DNA of 64,000 nucleotides from an uncultured Anaerolineae bacterium (GTDB taxonomy: Bacteria; Chloroflexota; Anaerolineae; Promineifilales; Promineifilaceae), in NCBI GenBank assembly GCA_905479495.1, contig CAJQMR010000042.1:25210-89209 (forward strand), given 5' to 3'. Shown piece after piece: positions 8,493 through 17,101 of the stretch; position 1 is the stretch's first letter, and each line of letters opens with the position of its first letter. The notes below the pieces were generated by a model. That model saw only the letters and a list, made by a program, of their open reading frames with translations, made no database searches and had not been told where the DNA came from. The position numbers were made by a program, and so were the translations under genes.

Positions 8493-9089
8493 TTAATGTG
8501 TCACTGGCAGCGCATGATAGCGCGGTGCGGGAAAAGCTTGGGGGAGCGTGCTTTGATGCAAATCCTTGATAACTCTGGCCGGAACGCCACCAACGACGGT
8601 GAACGGCCGTACATCTTTTGTCACCACGGCACCAGCCCCAACCACAGCCCCTTCACCCACCGTAACGCCCGGCAGCAAAATTGCGCCAGAGCCAATCCAG
8701 ACATTATTGCCCACCACAATGGGCGCTGGCTGGCTGGGGCGCTTGCCTTCTAGGATGGGCGTCAATTCATGGTCAATGGTTTCAAACGAAACGCGGGCGC
8801 TGATCTGGCAATGATCGCCAATGGTAATGCTGCCACCGCAGGCAAAGCGGCAATCTGTGTTGATGAAAACCCCCTTGCCAATAGTCAGCTGACCGGGCGT
8901 TACTTGAATGCGGGGCATGATGGCGGCGGCATGACCCAAATCGACACCGGCCCGGCGCAGCAGCCAGGGCCGCCAGTAAAAGTTTAGCACCGGCAAGCTA
9001 GGCCCCAGGCTGGCCAGGTGAACAAGAAGGGCGCGTCTGTGCCAGCCAGCGAGAAGAGTACGAAGAAATCTGCGTAGTTTATGAATCAA
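8493..9089 (-). CDS. Left-handed beta-helix acyltransferase (CatB/maltose O-acetyltransferase type)
   Basis: Hexapeptide-repeat acetyltransferase. Repeats run from about residue 70 to 175 (IGDHCQISARVSFET, VVGNNVWIGSGAILLPGVTVGEGAVVGAGAVVTKDV), ending in GGVPARVIKDL as in CatB/LacA/NodL enzymes. The catalytic His is probably in ETIDHEL. The N-terminal 40 residues are basic and weakly hydrophobic. The substrate, probably a sugar or polysaccharide, cannot be read from context. Confidence 0.88.
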   Translation of the reverse strand: MIHKLRRFLRTLLAGWHRRALLVHLASLGPSLPVLNFYWRPWLLRRAGVDLGHAAAIMPRIQVTPGQLTIGKGVFINTDCRFACGGSITIGDHCQISARVSFETIDHELTPILEGKRPSQPAPIVVGNNVWIGSGAILLPGVTVGEGAVVGAGAVVTKDVRPFTVVGGVPARVIKDLHQSTLPQAFPAPRYHALPVTH

Positions 9090-9280
9090 AATAGTGTTCC
9101 TGATTGTTGTTTTGCGGCTTAGCCTACGTTTTTGGAGGCAGCTACCCAGTTGTTTGAGGTGACTTCCACAAAGCTAGAAATAGAAGCGATAATCTGCTTT
9201 GCTTGTGTAACTCTGATAGGTACATCTTACAAATTGAGGATGAAAATGCAACCCATTCATGAGATTTTGCAACCAAAGTC

Positions 9281-9958
9281 TCATTTTTGTTTAGAATCTT
9301 GGAGGGTCAACAGTTCAGCCAGACTGGCCTCTGCTTCCTCGCGGGGCAAATTCCCCAATTCCAAATAAACATCATTTTTTTCCAAAATAAACGTATAGAA
9401 GGTGATGCCGAGTTTCAAAATCGCATCATCGTCTGGCTCTTCTTCGACCATTTCAAAGAGCAAATTCTCTGCTTTATCTAGCTGGCCCAGCTTGTGATAA
9501 TAGCGCAGCAACAGCTTGTTGAGATGGGCAGGCAGATGCCAGTCGGCCAGAACTTCTGTCATCTCCTCGACTTCTGGGGCATATTCTGGCAGCGGGGAAT
9601 TGTCATGGCTCAACAGTGCGGTCAGCAGCAGTTCCAAAGCGGTCATGTAGGATTGAAAACTTTCATGTTCCGCCCCCTGTTCAGCCTGGATTTCTCCGGC
9701 TTCTTTTAGCAGAGCGGCGGCTGCGATCAGTTTTGCCTGACTCAGGTCAGCGTCCTCGCCAAAGGTAAGTTCGCCTAAAGGCTCACGGCCAAACAGACGG
9801 GTGATGAGGGTGCCGTTGAGGCCAAACAGCTTGTCCAGCGATTCGTCGATGAGGGATACGGCAGCCTGGTATCGTTTTTCCCGTGCCAGTCCACTTACCT
9901 GCTGCATCACTGACACCATAAACTCAATCTGGCTCATAATGTAATCACGTCGGTACAT
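9281..9958 (-). CDS. DUF6483-type helical protein
   Basis: 225 aa, all-helical by appearance. The N-terminus MYRRDYIMSQIEFMVSVMQQV followed by a YQAAVSLIDESLDKLFGL block matches the DUF6483 pattern as I remember it. The C-terminal part resembles TPR-like helices (KLGQLDKAENLLFEMVEEEPDD). Function unknown. The neighbour at 9978 is upstream by 19 nt and co-directional, so the two may be one operon. Confidence 0.65.
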   Translation of the reverse strand: MYRRDYIMSQIEFMVSVMQQVSGLAREKRYQAAVSLIDESLDKLFGLNGTLITRLFGREPLGELTFGEDADLSQAKLIAAAALLKEAGEIQAEQGAEHESFQSYMTALELLLTALLSHDNSPLPEYAPEVEEMTEVLADWHLPAHLNKLLLRYYHKLGQLDKAENLLFEMVEEEPDDDAILKLGITFYTFILEKNDVYLELGNLPREEAEASLAELLTLQDSKQK

Positions 9959-9977
9959 AACAATCCCCTACAAAGTA

Positions 9978-10934
9978 TTAAAATCGTTCATCAATAAGGT
10001 TGAGCAGTCGGGGCATGATGGGACCCGCTGCCAACAGAACAAGGCCTGCGGCGAACACGGCCGTATATCCTGCCACTGCATAAAGCTGCCGTTCGTCGCC
10101 AATTGCCAGCACTGTGTCAGATCGCCAAAGGGAGACGGCCGTTTCCCCTAAACCAAACAGGCAAATCACGGCTACAAAAAAGAGCAGGTTCACCAGCCCC
10201 ACTACATACGGATGGGTGTAGGTTCGGTTCCATTTAGCCTTCTTCCGCTCCAAACCAGCCAGCCCCCGCATGGCGATGAGCAGCAGCGCCATCAGCAGCA
10301 ACAGCCCAAAAAAGAGCAGGCCAAATTGGTCGGGCCATTGGGCCGTAACCAGTGGTTGGGCCAGAGCATAGGCAGGCCAGATGAGCAGCAGCACCACGGC
10401 AATGACGCCGATAATCGTACCCCCTTTTTGCCAGGCAACAAAGCGCGCTTTGTTGGGCTGTAAATCCTCTGTGCGGTTGGCCAGGGCCAGCAAGGCGTGG
10501 TAGATGGCGTCGAAGCGAGCGTCGGCCACGCCAGCCCATTTAGCCACCGTGTGGCTTTCTCGCTTGCTATTGTGCAGGGTAAGGCTGGGGCACGCTTCAT
10601 CGGGGATGCCGGGCCGTTCTTCTGGCTGGAGGGTAAGGAAATCGTTCTCAACGCACAGGTGAATAATCTTTTCCTTTTCGCCCTCGGTCCACTTCAAAGG
10701 CAGCCGATACTTCGTTTCCGTGCCGTCTGGCGCGATGCGGCTGACGTACGCCTGGCTGTGGGTCCAGCCAGGCAGCCGCACAACCACACCGCCAAACAGC
10801 GGCTGCACGTCGTGCAACTCCAGGCTGGCTTTGTTCCAGCTGTATTCATGAATGAGGAATTCGGCCGTTTTGTTATTGATTGCCACAGTCGTCCATTTTA
10901 GCAAACTTTCGCCACGTAAAATATAGGAGATCAT
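9978..10934 (-). CDS. Membrane protein, unknown
   Basis: No family recognised. The N-terminal ~155 residues are soluble with mixed beta/alpha character (LPLKWTEGEKEKIIHLCVENDF). Four hydrophobic segments follow (around 170-188, 201-221, 246-265, 285-306). The start at 10934 has no obvious ribosome-binding site and could be slightly internal. It is upstream of and close to the DUF6483-like gene. Confidence 0.65.
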   Translation of the reverse strand: MISYILRGESLLKWTTVAINNKTAEFLIHEYSWNKASLELHDVQPLFGGVVVRLPGWTHSQAYVSRIAPDGTETKYRLPLKWTEGEKEKIIHLCVENDFLTLQPEERPGIPDEACPSLTLHNSKRESHTVAKWAGVADARFDAIYHALLALANRTEDLQPNKARFVAWQKGGTIIGVIAVVLLLIWPAYALAQPLVTAQWPDQFGLLFFGLLLLMALLLIAMRGLAGLERKKAKWNRTYTHPYVVGLVNLLFFVAVICLFGLGETAVSLWRSDTVLAIGDERQLYAVAGYTAVFAAGLVLLAAGPIMPRLLNLIDERF

Positions 10935-10940
10935 GTAATT

Positions 10941-11111
10941 ATGTCAGATTGCGATGCAAGTATCGTCGATTCTGTGCCAAATGGGTGGGTGGTGAGCATT
11001 CCCCTGGCGCAGCAGGGCTGGCGAGGGCCGCTGCGGGAAGCCAGGTTCATCATTGGTGGCGGCCCATGTGGCTATCATGCGATCCAATCTGTACAGGCTC
11101 AATTTGCTTGA
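10941..11111 (+). CDS. Small ORF of 56 aa, doubtful
   Basis: An open frame from ATG 10941 to TGA 11111 in the otherwise empty 10935-11267 gap. The product contains IIGGGPCGYHAIQS, which resembles nothing I can name. GGAG lies about 13 nt upstream, which is too far. It could be a decayed fragment or chance. Confidence 0.2.
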   Translation: MSDCDASIVDSVPNGWVVSIPLAQQGWRGPLREARFIIGGGPCGYHAIQSVQAQFA

Positions 11112-11267
11112 GCAGAACCCCGCTCATATCAGTTTTTCGGCGGGATATACCCAAAATATACCCTTGTCATATAACGAGGTGCATGGTGATCGCCTTCATT
11201 TCCTTTCATACTTAGAGTAGATAAAAATAGATCAAAAATAAGTTAGAAGAGGAGTAAACGGCTAAAC

Positions 11268-12503
11268 ATGGATTCTTTTAAGTATGTCATTTTAGGAGGC
11301 GGATTAACATCTGGCTATGCTGCCCAGGAATTCACCAAAAGAGGCATTTCTGCTGGTCAGTTATGCATCGTGTCGGCCGAGGAAACACCCCCTTATGAAC
11401 GACCGCCCCTTTCTAAAGATTTTTTGGCTGGCGAGGAAAATGTTGACAATATTTTGATTAACGAGCCAGACTTTTATGAAGAAAATGATATTGTGTTGAA
11501 GCTGGGAACGGCCGTTACCAAAGTTAATCTAGATAAAAAGCAGCTGTACACCAAAAATGGAACCATTAATTACGAAAAACTATTGATCGCCACCGGCGCT
11601 GCCCCCCACACGTTTGATTTGCCAGGGGCTCATCTGAACAATATTTTTTACTTGCGCCAGGTTGATGATGCCCGACAGATTCGCGAACAGGCGCAGAAGG
11701 CCGAAAAAGCGGTTGTGATTGGTGGCAGCTTTATTGCGATGGAAACGGCTTCAGTGTTACAGAGCCAGGGCGTTGACACAACGATGGTTTTCCCTGAAAC
11801 GCGCGTCTGGCAAGCGTTTTTCACGCCGGAGATGTCCGCTTTTTTTGAAAAATATTACCGCGATCGCGGTGTCACCATTTTACCTGAACAGGAAATAGAT
11901 TCTTTTGCTGGTAAAGAGAAGGTGACGCATGTGGTGACCAAGTCAGGCGATAAACTGCCTGCCGACATGGTTGTGGCTGGGATTGGCGTGTCGGCTAACA
12001 GTGATCTGTTCACAGACAGTGCTCTCCAGCTGGATGATGGTGCCATTCGCGTCAACCGCTTTTTAGAGACCAACTTGCCAGACGTTTTGGCCGCTGGCGA
12101 TGTGACCCGCTACCGCAGCACGCTGTATGAACGGCCGTTACACATTGAGCATTGGGATAACGCCGTGGCCCAGGGCCGACATGCTGCCAGCGTCATGCTG
12201 GGCGAGATTCAGCCCTTTGAACACGTCCCTTACTTCTTCTCCGACGTATTTGACCTTTCTTATGAATTTTGGGGCGATACACAGGATGCCGTTGAAGCAG
12301 TGCACCGTGGTTCGGTAGAAGATGGGAAGTTTAGTACCTGGTGGTTGGATGCCGACGGCCGTTTGGTGGCCGCCTTTGTCATGAATCGCCCCGATGAAGA
12401 GCGCGCGCTGGCCCCACGCTGGATTAAATCCCACAAGCAGTTGTCGGCCGATTGGCTGCGCAGCCGGGAAACGCTGCAAGCAGCCGACGGCGAAGAGAGT
12501 TAA
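11268..12503 (+). CDS. FAD/NAD(P)-dependent oxidoreductase, monodehydroascorbate/ferredoxin reductase-like
   Basis: Pyridine nucleotide-disulfide reductase fold, 411 aa. FAD-binding motif YVILGGGLTSGYAA at 6-19, the PPYERPPLSKDFL block (typical of rubredoxin/ferredoxin reductases and MDHAR), a second dinucleotide motif VVIGGSFIAMETA near 150-163, and the FAD-contact ATG and AAGDV signatures. No redox-active CxxC pair is seen, so it is a ferredoxin-reductase-type rather than disulfide reductase. Two coiled-coil genes follow immediately, apparently in one transcript ending at 13415. Confidence 0.88.
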   Translation: MDSFKYVILGGGLTSGYAAQEFTKRGISAGQLCIVSAEETPPYERPPLSKDFLAGEENVDNILINEPDFYEENDIVLKLGTAVTKVNLDKKQLYTKNGTINYEKLLIATGAAPHTFDLPGAHLNNIFYLRQVDDARQIREQAQKAEKAVVIGGSFIAMETASVLQSQGVDTTMVFPETRVWQAFFTPEMSAFFEKYYRDRGVTILPEQEIDSFAGKEKVTHVVTKSGDKLPADMVVAGIGVSANSDLFTDSALQLDDGAIRVNRFLETNLPDVLAAGDVTRYRSTLYERPLHIEHWDNAVAQGRHAASVMLGEIQPFEHVPYFFSDVFDLSYEFWGDTQDAVEAVHRGSVEDGKFSTWWLDADGRLVAAFVMNRPDEERALAPRWIKSHKQLSADWLRSRETLQAADGEES

Positions 12504-12508
12504 AAAAG

Positions 12509-12847
12509 ATGGATGTAAATTTGCCACCCCGCTTGCAAAGCGATCTCACCCAACAGCGACAGGCGTATCATCAAGAAATTGAGGCGCAGTTGGCACGCTG
12601 GCGGGCTGATATCGCGACCATGGAAGCCGATATGGCTGGGGCAAGCTTGAAGCATCAGGTGACTTTACAAAAATATTTGACCGATCTAAAAGCGAAGCTC
12701 ACGCAGGCGGAAATACAAGTAGATGAACTAAAAGAAAAAACAGGTGATGCCTGGACCGAATTACAGACAGACATTGACGATCTGCAACAGGACATTTCTG
12801 AATCTGTGGATCAGGCCCAGAAAGAATTTCACCTGATTTGCGAATAA
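12509..12847 (+). CDS. Coiled-coil protein, unknown
   Basis: 112 aa, almost entirely heptad-like and rich in Glu, Gln, Asp and Lys (LDELKEKTGDAWTELQTDIDDLQQDI-type pattern). It starts 5 nt after the oxidoreductase stop and its product looks related in style to the next gene. Soluble; no enzymatic motif. Confidence 0.65.
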   Translation: MDVNLPPRLQSDLTQQRQAYHQEIEAQLARWRADIATMEADMAGASLKHQVTLQKYLTDLKAKLTQAEIQVDELKEKTGDAWTELQTDIDDLQQDISESVDQAQKEFHLICE

Positions 12848-12861
12848 CAAGGAGTAAAAAG

Positions 12862-13353
12862 ATGAGTGATTTAACAAAAACAATCGACGAAAAGAACGAT
12901 GTTATGCTGCAAAAAGCGCAAAATCAAATGAACGAATGGCGCGAAGAGATTGATGAATTGGGTGCAAAATTAGAAGATTTGTCTGGCGAGGCACAGGCTG
13001 AGTACGAGAAACAGCTGGCGAAGCTGAAACTGCATTGGCAGCAAGTAGAGTCTAAATTCAGCACGTGGCAACAGGCCGATGATACGCGGCGCGGCGCTGC
13101 TTATGCCGACTGGCATGATACGGCCGTTTCCTACAATGAAGCGTTCATGCAGACCGCCGGCCAGATGAAAAAATTTGTACCGTTGGGCTGGCTGCAAGGC
13201 TTCACCGACAAACGCACTCAGGATTCCGCAGGCTGGGCTGAAGGATTTGGCACACGCCCCGCTGGCTCTGAAGGGTTTGCCGAGGGGCTGGGCCAAAAAG
13301 GAAAAAATTCCAAAGGCTGGGCCGAAGGATACGACAAGGCTTCACAATCGTAA
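12862..13353 (+). CDS. Coiled-coil protein with C-terminal GWAEG repeats
   Basis: 163 aa. Residues 1-75 are coiled coil (KAQNQMNEWREEIDELGAKLEDL). The C-terminal ~50 residues carry three copies of a short motif: AGWAEGF, EGFAEGL, KGWAEGY, spaced by Gly/Ser/Lys-rich linkers. AAGGAG at 12849-12854 sets the start. No family recognised. Its position after a redox enzyme and another coiled-coil gene suggests the three work together. Confidence 0.65.
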   Translation: MSDLTKTIDEKNDVMLQKAQNQMNEWREEIDELGAKLEDLSGEAQAEYEKQLAKLKLHWQQVESKFSTWQQADDTRRGAAYADWHDTAVSYNEAFMQTAGQMKKFVPLGWLQGFTDKRTQDSAGWAEGFGTRPAGSEGFAEGLGQKGKNSKGWAEGYDKASQS

Positions 13354-13373
13354 ACTGGATTAAAGTGAAACGT

Positions 13374-13430
13374 GATGCGTGACGCATACCTATACCAAAT
13401 CATGCGTCACGCATCATTTTTTTTGATTTT
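13374..13430 (+). terminator. Terminator GATGCGTGACGCAT hairpin
   Basis: Perfect 14-bp stem (13374-13387 with 13402-13415) followed by a long T-rich run. It closes the 11268-13353 operon and lies against the end of the minus-strand flavoprotein. The arm sequence is related to the repeat at 15698-15748. Confidence 0.85.
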
Positions 13431-14582
13431 TCAGGACGCTGATTTGTTTTTAATGCTTCGTGCGATCTTTTTAGCTTCGATGCCGATTTCGCGCAGCATT
13501 CCCGTTGGCGACACGTAAAAACCACAAAAATAGAGACCGTTGAGTGCACTTTCCTGCCCACTGCCCATCGGTCGCCCCTCAACATCTAAGGCCGCACCAA
13601 TGCCGCTGGCAAAAACATCCAGATTCGGCTGATAGCCGGTGGCCAGTACCACCGCCTCGTAAGATTGGCTTTGCCCATCCACAAACTGCACGCTTTCTTG
13701 AGTAAATTGTTTAATCGCTGGCTTTACCTGAAGGAGGCCCTGTTTGATGAGCGAGACGGTGCCAATGTCTAACAGGGGGATACGGCCGTAACGAGCAATC
13801 TGTGTATTAGGGCCATAGGGTAATTTCTTCAAGCCGTATTTCGTCAAATCGCCAATGGTTAGCTTGATCAAGGGGGCCGCCAGGACGTCGGCAACGGCCG
13901 TTGGCAGCTTGCTCATAAGTTGGCCGATTGAAAGAATGGGAATGCCCAAAATATCGCGAGGAATCACATTGACGGCACTGCGCACTGAGATGCTGGGATG
14001 TGCGCCATGTTCGTGCAGATCAATGGCAATCTCACCACCAGAATTGCCAAACCCAACCACAAGTACATTTTTATCGGCAAAAGCCTCCCCATTTTTATAC
14101 TGCGAGCTGTGCAGGATTTGTCCTTTGAACTGATCTTGCCCCGGCCAGCTGGGCATTACGGGCTGGTTGGTATAGCCTGTGGCCATCACCAGATTACGAC
14201 CGACAAAACGGCCGTTTGCCGTCGTAACCTGCCATAAACCGTCGATTTGGGCGATATTTGTGACCATCTGGCCAAAATGAGGCTGTAAATTAAACTGCTT
14301 GGCGTAGTTTTCTAAATAGTCGATGACTTGCTGGCGGGATGGGTAGCGGGGTGTGCTCGCTGGGAAAGGTAAATAAGGCAGGTTGGAGTTTCCTTTGTCG
14401 GTGTGCAGATGCAGGCGATCATAGTGATGCCGCCAGGCCACCCCCACTTTGTCGGCCTTTTCTAGAATGGTGAGGTTGGCAATGCCTGCTTGTTTCAGGC
14501 AGGCCGCCACGGCCAACCCGGCCGCGCTGGCCCCAACAATAATCACATCGGAAAGCGTTGATTCGCTGTTTTGCCCGTTCAC
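13431..14582 (-). CDS. FMO/YUCCA-like flavin-dependent monooxygenase
   Basis: 383 aa. FAD-binding GASAAGLA near residue 17, NADPH-binding GFGNSGGEIA near 178, and the FMO fingerprint FKGQILHSSQYKN (FxGxxxHxxxY) between them. A typical ATGYQPN motif is near the C-terminus. Such enzymes oxygenate soft nucleophiles (N or S) of small molecules; the substrate is unknown. No operon partner. Confidence 0.88.
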   Translation of the reverse strand: MNGQNSESTLSDVIIVGASAAGLAVAACLKQAGIANLTILEKADKVGVAWRHHYDRLHLHTDKGNSNLPYLPFPASTPRYPSRQQVIDYLENYAKQFNLQPHFGQMVTNIAQIDGLWQVTTANGRFVGRNLVMATGYTNQPVMPSWPGQDQFKGQILHSSQYKNGEAFADKNVLVVGFGNSGGEIAIDLHEHGAHPSISVRSAVNVIPRDILGIPILSIGQLMSKLPTAVADVLAAPLIKLTIGDLTKYGLKKLPYGPNTQIARYGRIPLLDIGTVSLIKQGLLQVKPAIKQFTQESVQFVDGQSQSYEAVVLATGYQPNLDVFASGIGAALDVEGRPMGSGQESALNGLYFCGFYVSPTGMLREIGIEAKKIARSIKNKSAS

Positions 14583-14672
14583 TGATCCTCCTATGCCTAA
14601 AGTGACTATTATCTGAGGGTGAAATCTGTTCGCACGATTGTAGAGCGATCAGCGATAGACACAAATCTTTCA

Positions 14673-14700
14673 TTGGCAACGGCCGTATTTCCTCTACAAT
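14673..14700 (+). promoter_or_regulatory. Probable promoter of the DMT transporter
   Basis: TTGGCA (14673-14678), 16-bp spacer that contains one ACGGCCGT copy, TACAAT (14695-14700). The ATG is 6 nt after the -10 box and lacks a ribosome-binding site, which suggests a leaderless transcript. Confidence 0.6.
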
Positions 14701-14706
14701 CTCCCA

Positions 14707-15663
14707 ATGTCACTCACAACACATGAAGATACAACGGCACAAGGTTACCTGGTTGCCCTGGCCAGTTCGGCAATATTATCGACAACGGCCGTATTCATCC
14801 GCTACCTCACCGAAACTTACCACATTCCACCCTTGCTGTTGGCCTTTTGGCGCAGCTTTTTTGTGGTGCTGACGTTGTTGCTCGTCCTTCGTCTGCGGCG
14901 CGCCTCGCTTTTGCGCCTGCCGCGCCGCCACTTGCCGTATTTGTTGGGCTATGGTCTGCTGTTTGCCGTGTTCAACGGGCTGTGGACGCTGTCTGTGGCC
15001 CTGAACGGTGCGGCGGTGGCCACCGTGCTGGTTTACAGTTCAGCCGCGTTTACGGCGCTGCTGGCTCGCTGGTTGCTCAAGGAGCAGCTTGATGGGGCCA
15101 AGCTGGTGGCGGTTGTTCTCTGCCTGGCGGGCTGCGTGCTGGTGGCCGAGGCGCTGGACCCCGCTGCCTGGGATCGCAACCTGATGGGGATTCTCACTGG
15201 GACGCTGGCGGGGTTAGGTTACGCGGTTTACAGCTTGATGGGCCGCTCGGCGGCGCAGCGCGGCCTGAATCCGTGGACGACATTGCTGTATGTGTTTGGC
15301 TTTGCCGCGATCATCTTCTTGCTGGTGAATTTGCTGCCGGGGAAGATGGTGTTGGGCACGGCCGTTTCTGCCACCGATCTGTTTTGGTTTGGCAATGCCT
15401 GGGCGGGGTGGGGGGTCATCATTTTGCTGGCGGCAGGTCCCACCGTGGCTGGCTTTGGCCTGTACAACACCAGCCTGAGCTTGCTGCCTTCCAGCGTAGC
15501 CAATCTCATCCTGACGACAGAACCGGCATTTACGGCCGTTCTGGCCTACTTTTTGCTAGGCGAACAGCTCACTGGTTTGCAAATTGCTGGCAGCTTGTTG
15601 ATTTTGAGCGGGGTGGTGTTTTTAAGATGGCGTGGGAGTCGGATACGAACGGCAGTTACTTAA
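14707..15663 (+). CDS. DMT-superfamily transporter (EamA)
   Basis: 318 aa with about ten hydrophobic segments and two EamA repeats; each ends in the family pattern of a conserved Ala/Thr helix followed by LLxEQL (KEQLDG near 125, LLGEQLTG near 285). Inner-membrane exporter or permease for an unknown metabolite. Likely leaderless. Confidence 0.9.
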   Translation: MSLTTHEDTTAQGYLVALASSAILSTTAVFIRYLTETYHIPPLLLAFWRSFFVVLTLLLVLRLRRASLLRLPRRHLPYLLGYGLLFAVFNGLWTLSVALNGAAVATVLVYSSAAFTALLARWLLKEQLDGAKLVAVVLCLAGCVLVAEALDPAAWDRNLMGILTGTLAGLGYAVYSLMGRSAAQRGLNPWTTLLYVFGFAAIIFLLVNLLPGKMVLGTAVSATDLFWFGNAWAGWGVIILLAAGPTVAGFGLYNTSLSLLPSSVANLILTTEPAFTAVLAYFLLGEQLTGLQIAGSLLILSGVVFLRWRGSRIRTAVT

Positions 15664-15697
15664 CCGTTTAAAAATTTTGGGGTTTCATAAGTCGAGT

Positions 15698-15748
15698 GAT
15701 GCGTGAAACGTGAGACGTGACCAAATTTGAATCACGTTTCACGCATCA
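15698..15748. terminator. Bidirectional hairpin between converging genes
   Basis: GATGCGTGAAACGTGA (15698-15713) pairs with its complement (15733-15748). It separates the + strand transporter from the - strand hydrolase and resembles the hairpin at 13374-13415 in its first nine bases. Confidence 0.75.
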
Positions 15749-15755
15749 TTCTCTT

Positions 15756-16898
15756 TCAAATCTTGGCGTGTGTTTGAATTTGCCTCTGGCGAATCCAGCT
15801 TTCAATTTCTGTCATGGCTAGCATCAGATTACCCATTTGGCAATGCATGTCGGCGTGTTGCGCTTTGGTGAAGATTTTAGCGGTGACCGAACGGGCGTTG
15901 GTCAGTGCTTTTTCCTGTTTGCGCAGCAGCTTCACCGGTTGGAAGGTGTCGTTTTCACCGCCAACCAATAGTACATCCTGCGTTACTTTGTCGCTGCTGA
16001 TGTGGTGGCGGTTCATTCCCATCAGCCAGCGCACCGCGTCCATCGGCTGATCTTTCTTCACCATGTACATCGCCTGGTTCACGGCATGATCCAGGATGGG
16101 AAACAGGCGCATCCGTAGGCGAATGGTGGCGTTCATAAACCGTTCCCCTTTCACCATTTGCCTGACGAGCGTTTGGACAAAGCTGGGCACCTGCTCCAGC
16201 CAATCATACACTGGCGACCAGGCGACCACCTGCTTGATGCGATCTTCGAAAGCAGCAGCGCGAATGGCCCAATAGCCGCCCATGGAAATGCCAATGAGCG
16301 TGGCGGCCTCAACTGAAAAATAATCCAAAATTTCGCCAATGGGTTTTTCATAATCGTGGCCAAATGCGTGGCCGTAAAGTTGCCTTGCGCCGCCTTGCCC
16401 CGGTCCCTCAAAGGCAATGACACGGTAGCCCGCCTGCGCAAAAAATTTCCAGATGACAAAAAACTCCTCAATTAGGGAGTCAAAGCCACCAAAGAGCAGG
16501 ATAGTGCCTTGAGCCGGTTGGTTAGCTGGTTGCAGCTCCATTGCCGGTAAAAAGCTGCCTTCATAAGGAACTTCATGGCGGGTGATGCCCTCATCGGCAA
16601 ACGCTTCGTAAAAAGTCTCATGAAACTCCTGGTAGATGGCCTTCCTTTGCGGCGAACTGTGCTCGGTAAAAAATTCAGCAGCGCGCAGGTAGAAGGCGGC
16701 GTTTTTGTAACGGCCGTTCCCATTTGCTTCTGCTGCCAATTGGGAAAACACTTGCACATAGTCTGCCCGCGTTTTGATTTTGCTGGCTGCTTGTTCAATG
16801 TCTGCCTGCCGGGCGTAGCCCAACGCATGAAGCCGGTTCATTTGATAATTGAAGAACTTTTCTTTGTGAAACGGTTGATAACCCAGGGGAAGATTCAT
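15756..16898 (-). CDS. Alpha/beta hydrolase, FrsA/dienelactone-hydrolase-like
   Basis: 380 aa. An N-terminal helical region (~110 residues) precedes the alpha/beta-hydrolase core. Nucleophile elbow GISMGG near 210, acidic residue in GGENDTF near 315, and His in AQHADMH near 350 give a complete catalytic triad. GGAGGT places the start at 16898 rather than 15 nt upstream. The gene has its own strong promoter at 17005-17033 and a terminator-like hairpin in its leader. Substrate unknown; divergent from a nitroreductase gene that likely shares its regulator. Confidence 0.85.
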   Translation of the reverse strand: MNLPLGYQPFHKEKFFNYQMNRLHALGYARQADIEQAASKIKTRADYVQVFSQLAAEANGNGRYKNAAFYLRAAEFFTEHSSPQRKAIYQEFHETFYEAFADEGITRHEVPYEGSFLPAMELQPANQPAQGTILLFGGFDSLIEEFFVIWKFFAQAGYRVIAFEGPGQGGARQLYGHAFGHDYEKPIGEILDYFSVEAATLIGISMGGYWAIRAAAFEDRIKQVVAWSPVYDWLEQVPSFVQTLVRQMVKGERFMNATIRLRMRLFPILDHAVNQAMYMVKKDQPMDAVRWLMGMNRHHISSDKVTQDVLLVGGENDTFQPVKLLRKQEKALTNARSVTAKIFTKAQHADMHCQMGNLMLAMTEIESWIRQRQIQTHAKI

Positions 16899-16914
16899 TT
16901 TCCACCTCCACATT

Positions 16915-16942
16915 AAAAAAGCCCCAAACTTTTTGGGACTTG
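16915..16942 (-). promoter_or_regulatory. Terminator-like hairpin in the hydrolase leader (possible attenuator)
   Basis: On the minus strand AGTCCCAAA-AAG-TTTGGGGCT is followed by six T and then the AATGTGGAGG start region. It lies between the promoter (17005-17033) and the ATG (16898), with no minus-strand gene upstream that would need ending. Confidence 0.65.
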
Positions 16943-17004
16943 TTAAGATCGATAAAAATAGCTGATTTTATGTTGTCAAATCGTTTGGTGAAGCTATGCA
17001 AAAC

Positions 17005-17040
17005 ATTGTAGACTATCAGGTCTAGACTGTCAAGTCTAAT
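17005..17040 (-). promoter_or_regulatory. Promoter with twin TAGAC-N6-GTCTA operators
   Basis: On the minus strand TTGACA (17033-17028), 17-bp spacer, TACAAT (17010-17005). Two overlapping palindromes TAGAC-N6-GTCTA (about 17009-17024 and 17023-17038) cover the whole promoter. The layout suggests repression by a dimeric MarR/TetR-like regulator not encoded nearby; it may also act on the divergent nitroreductase gene. Confidence 0.75.
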
Positions 17041-17101
17041 TTGGCACCGTAAGAAAACAGATGGGTAACTGCGTCCAATAAATTTAAGAGGAGACTTATT
17101 G

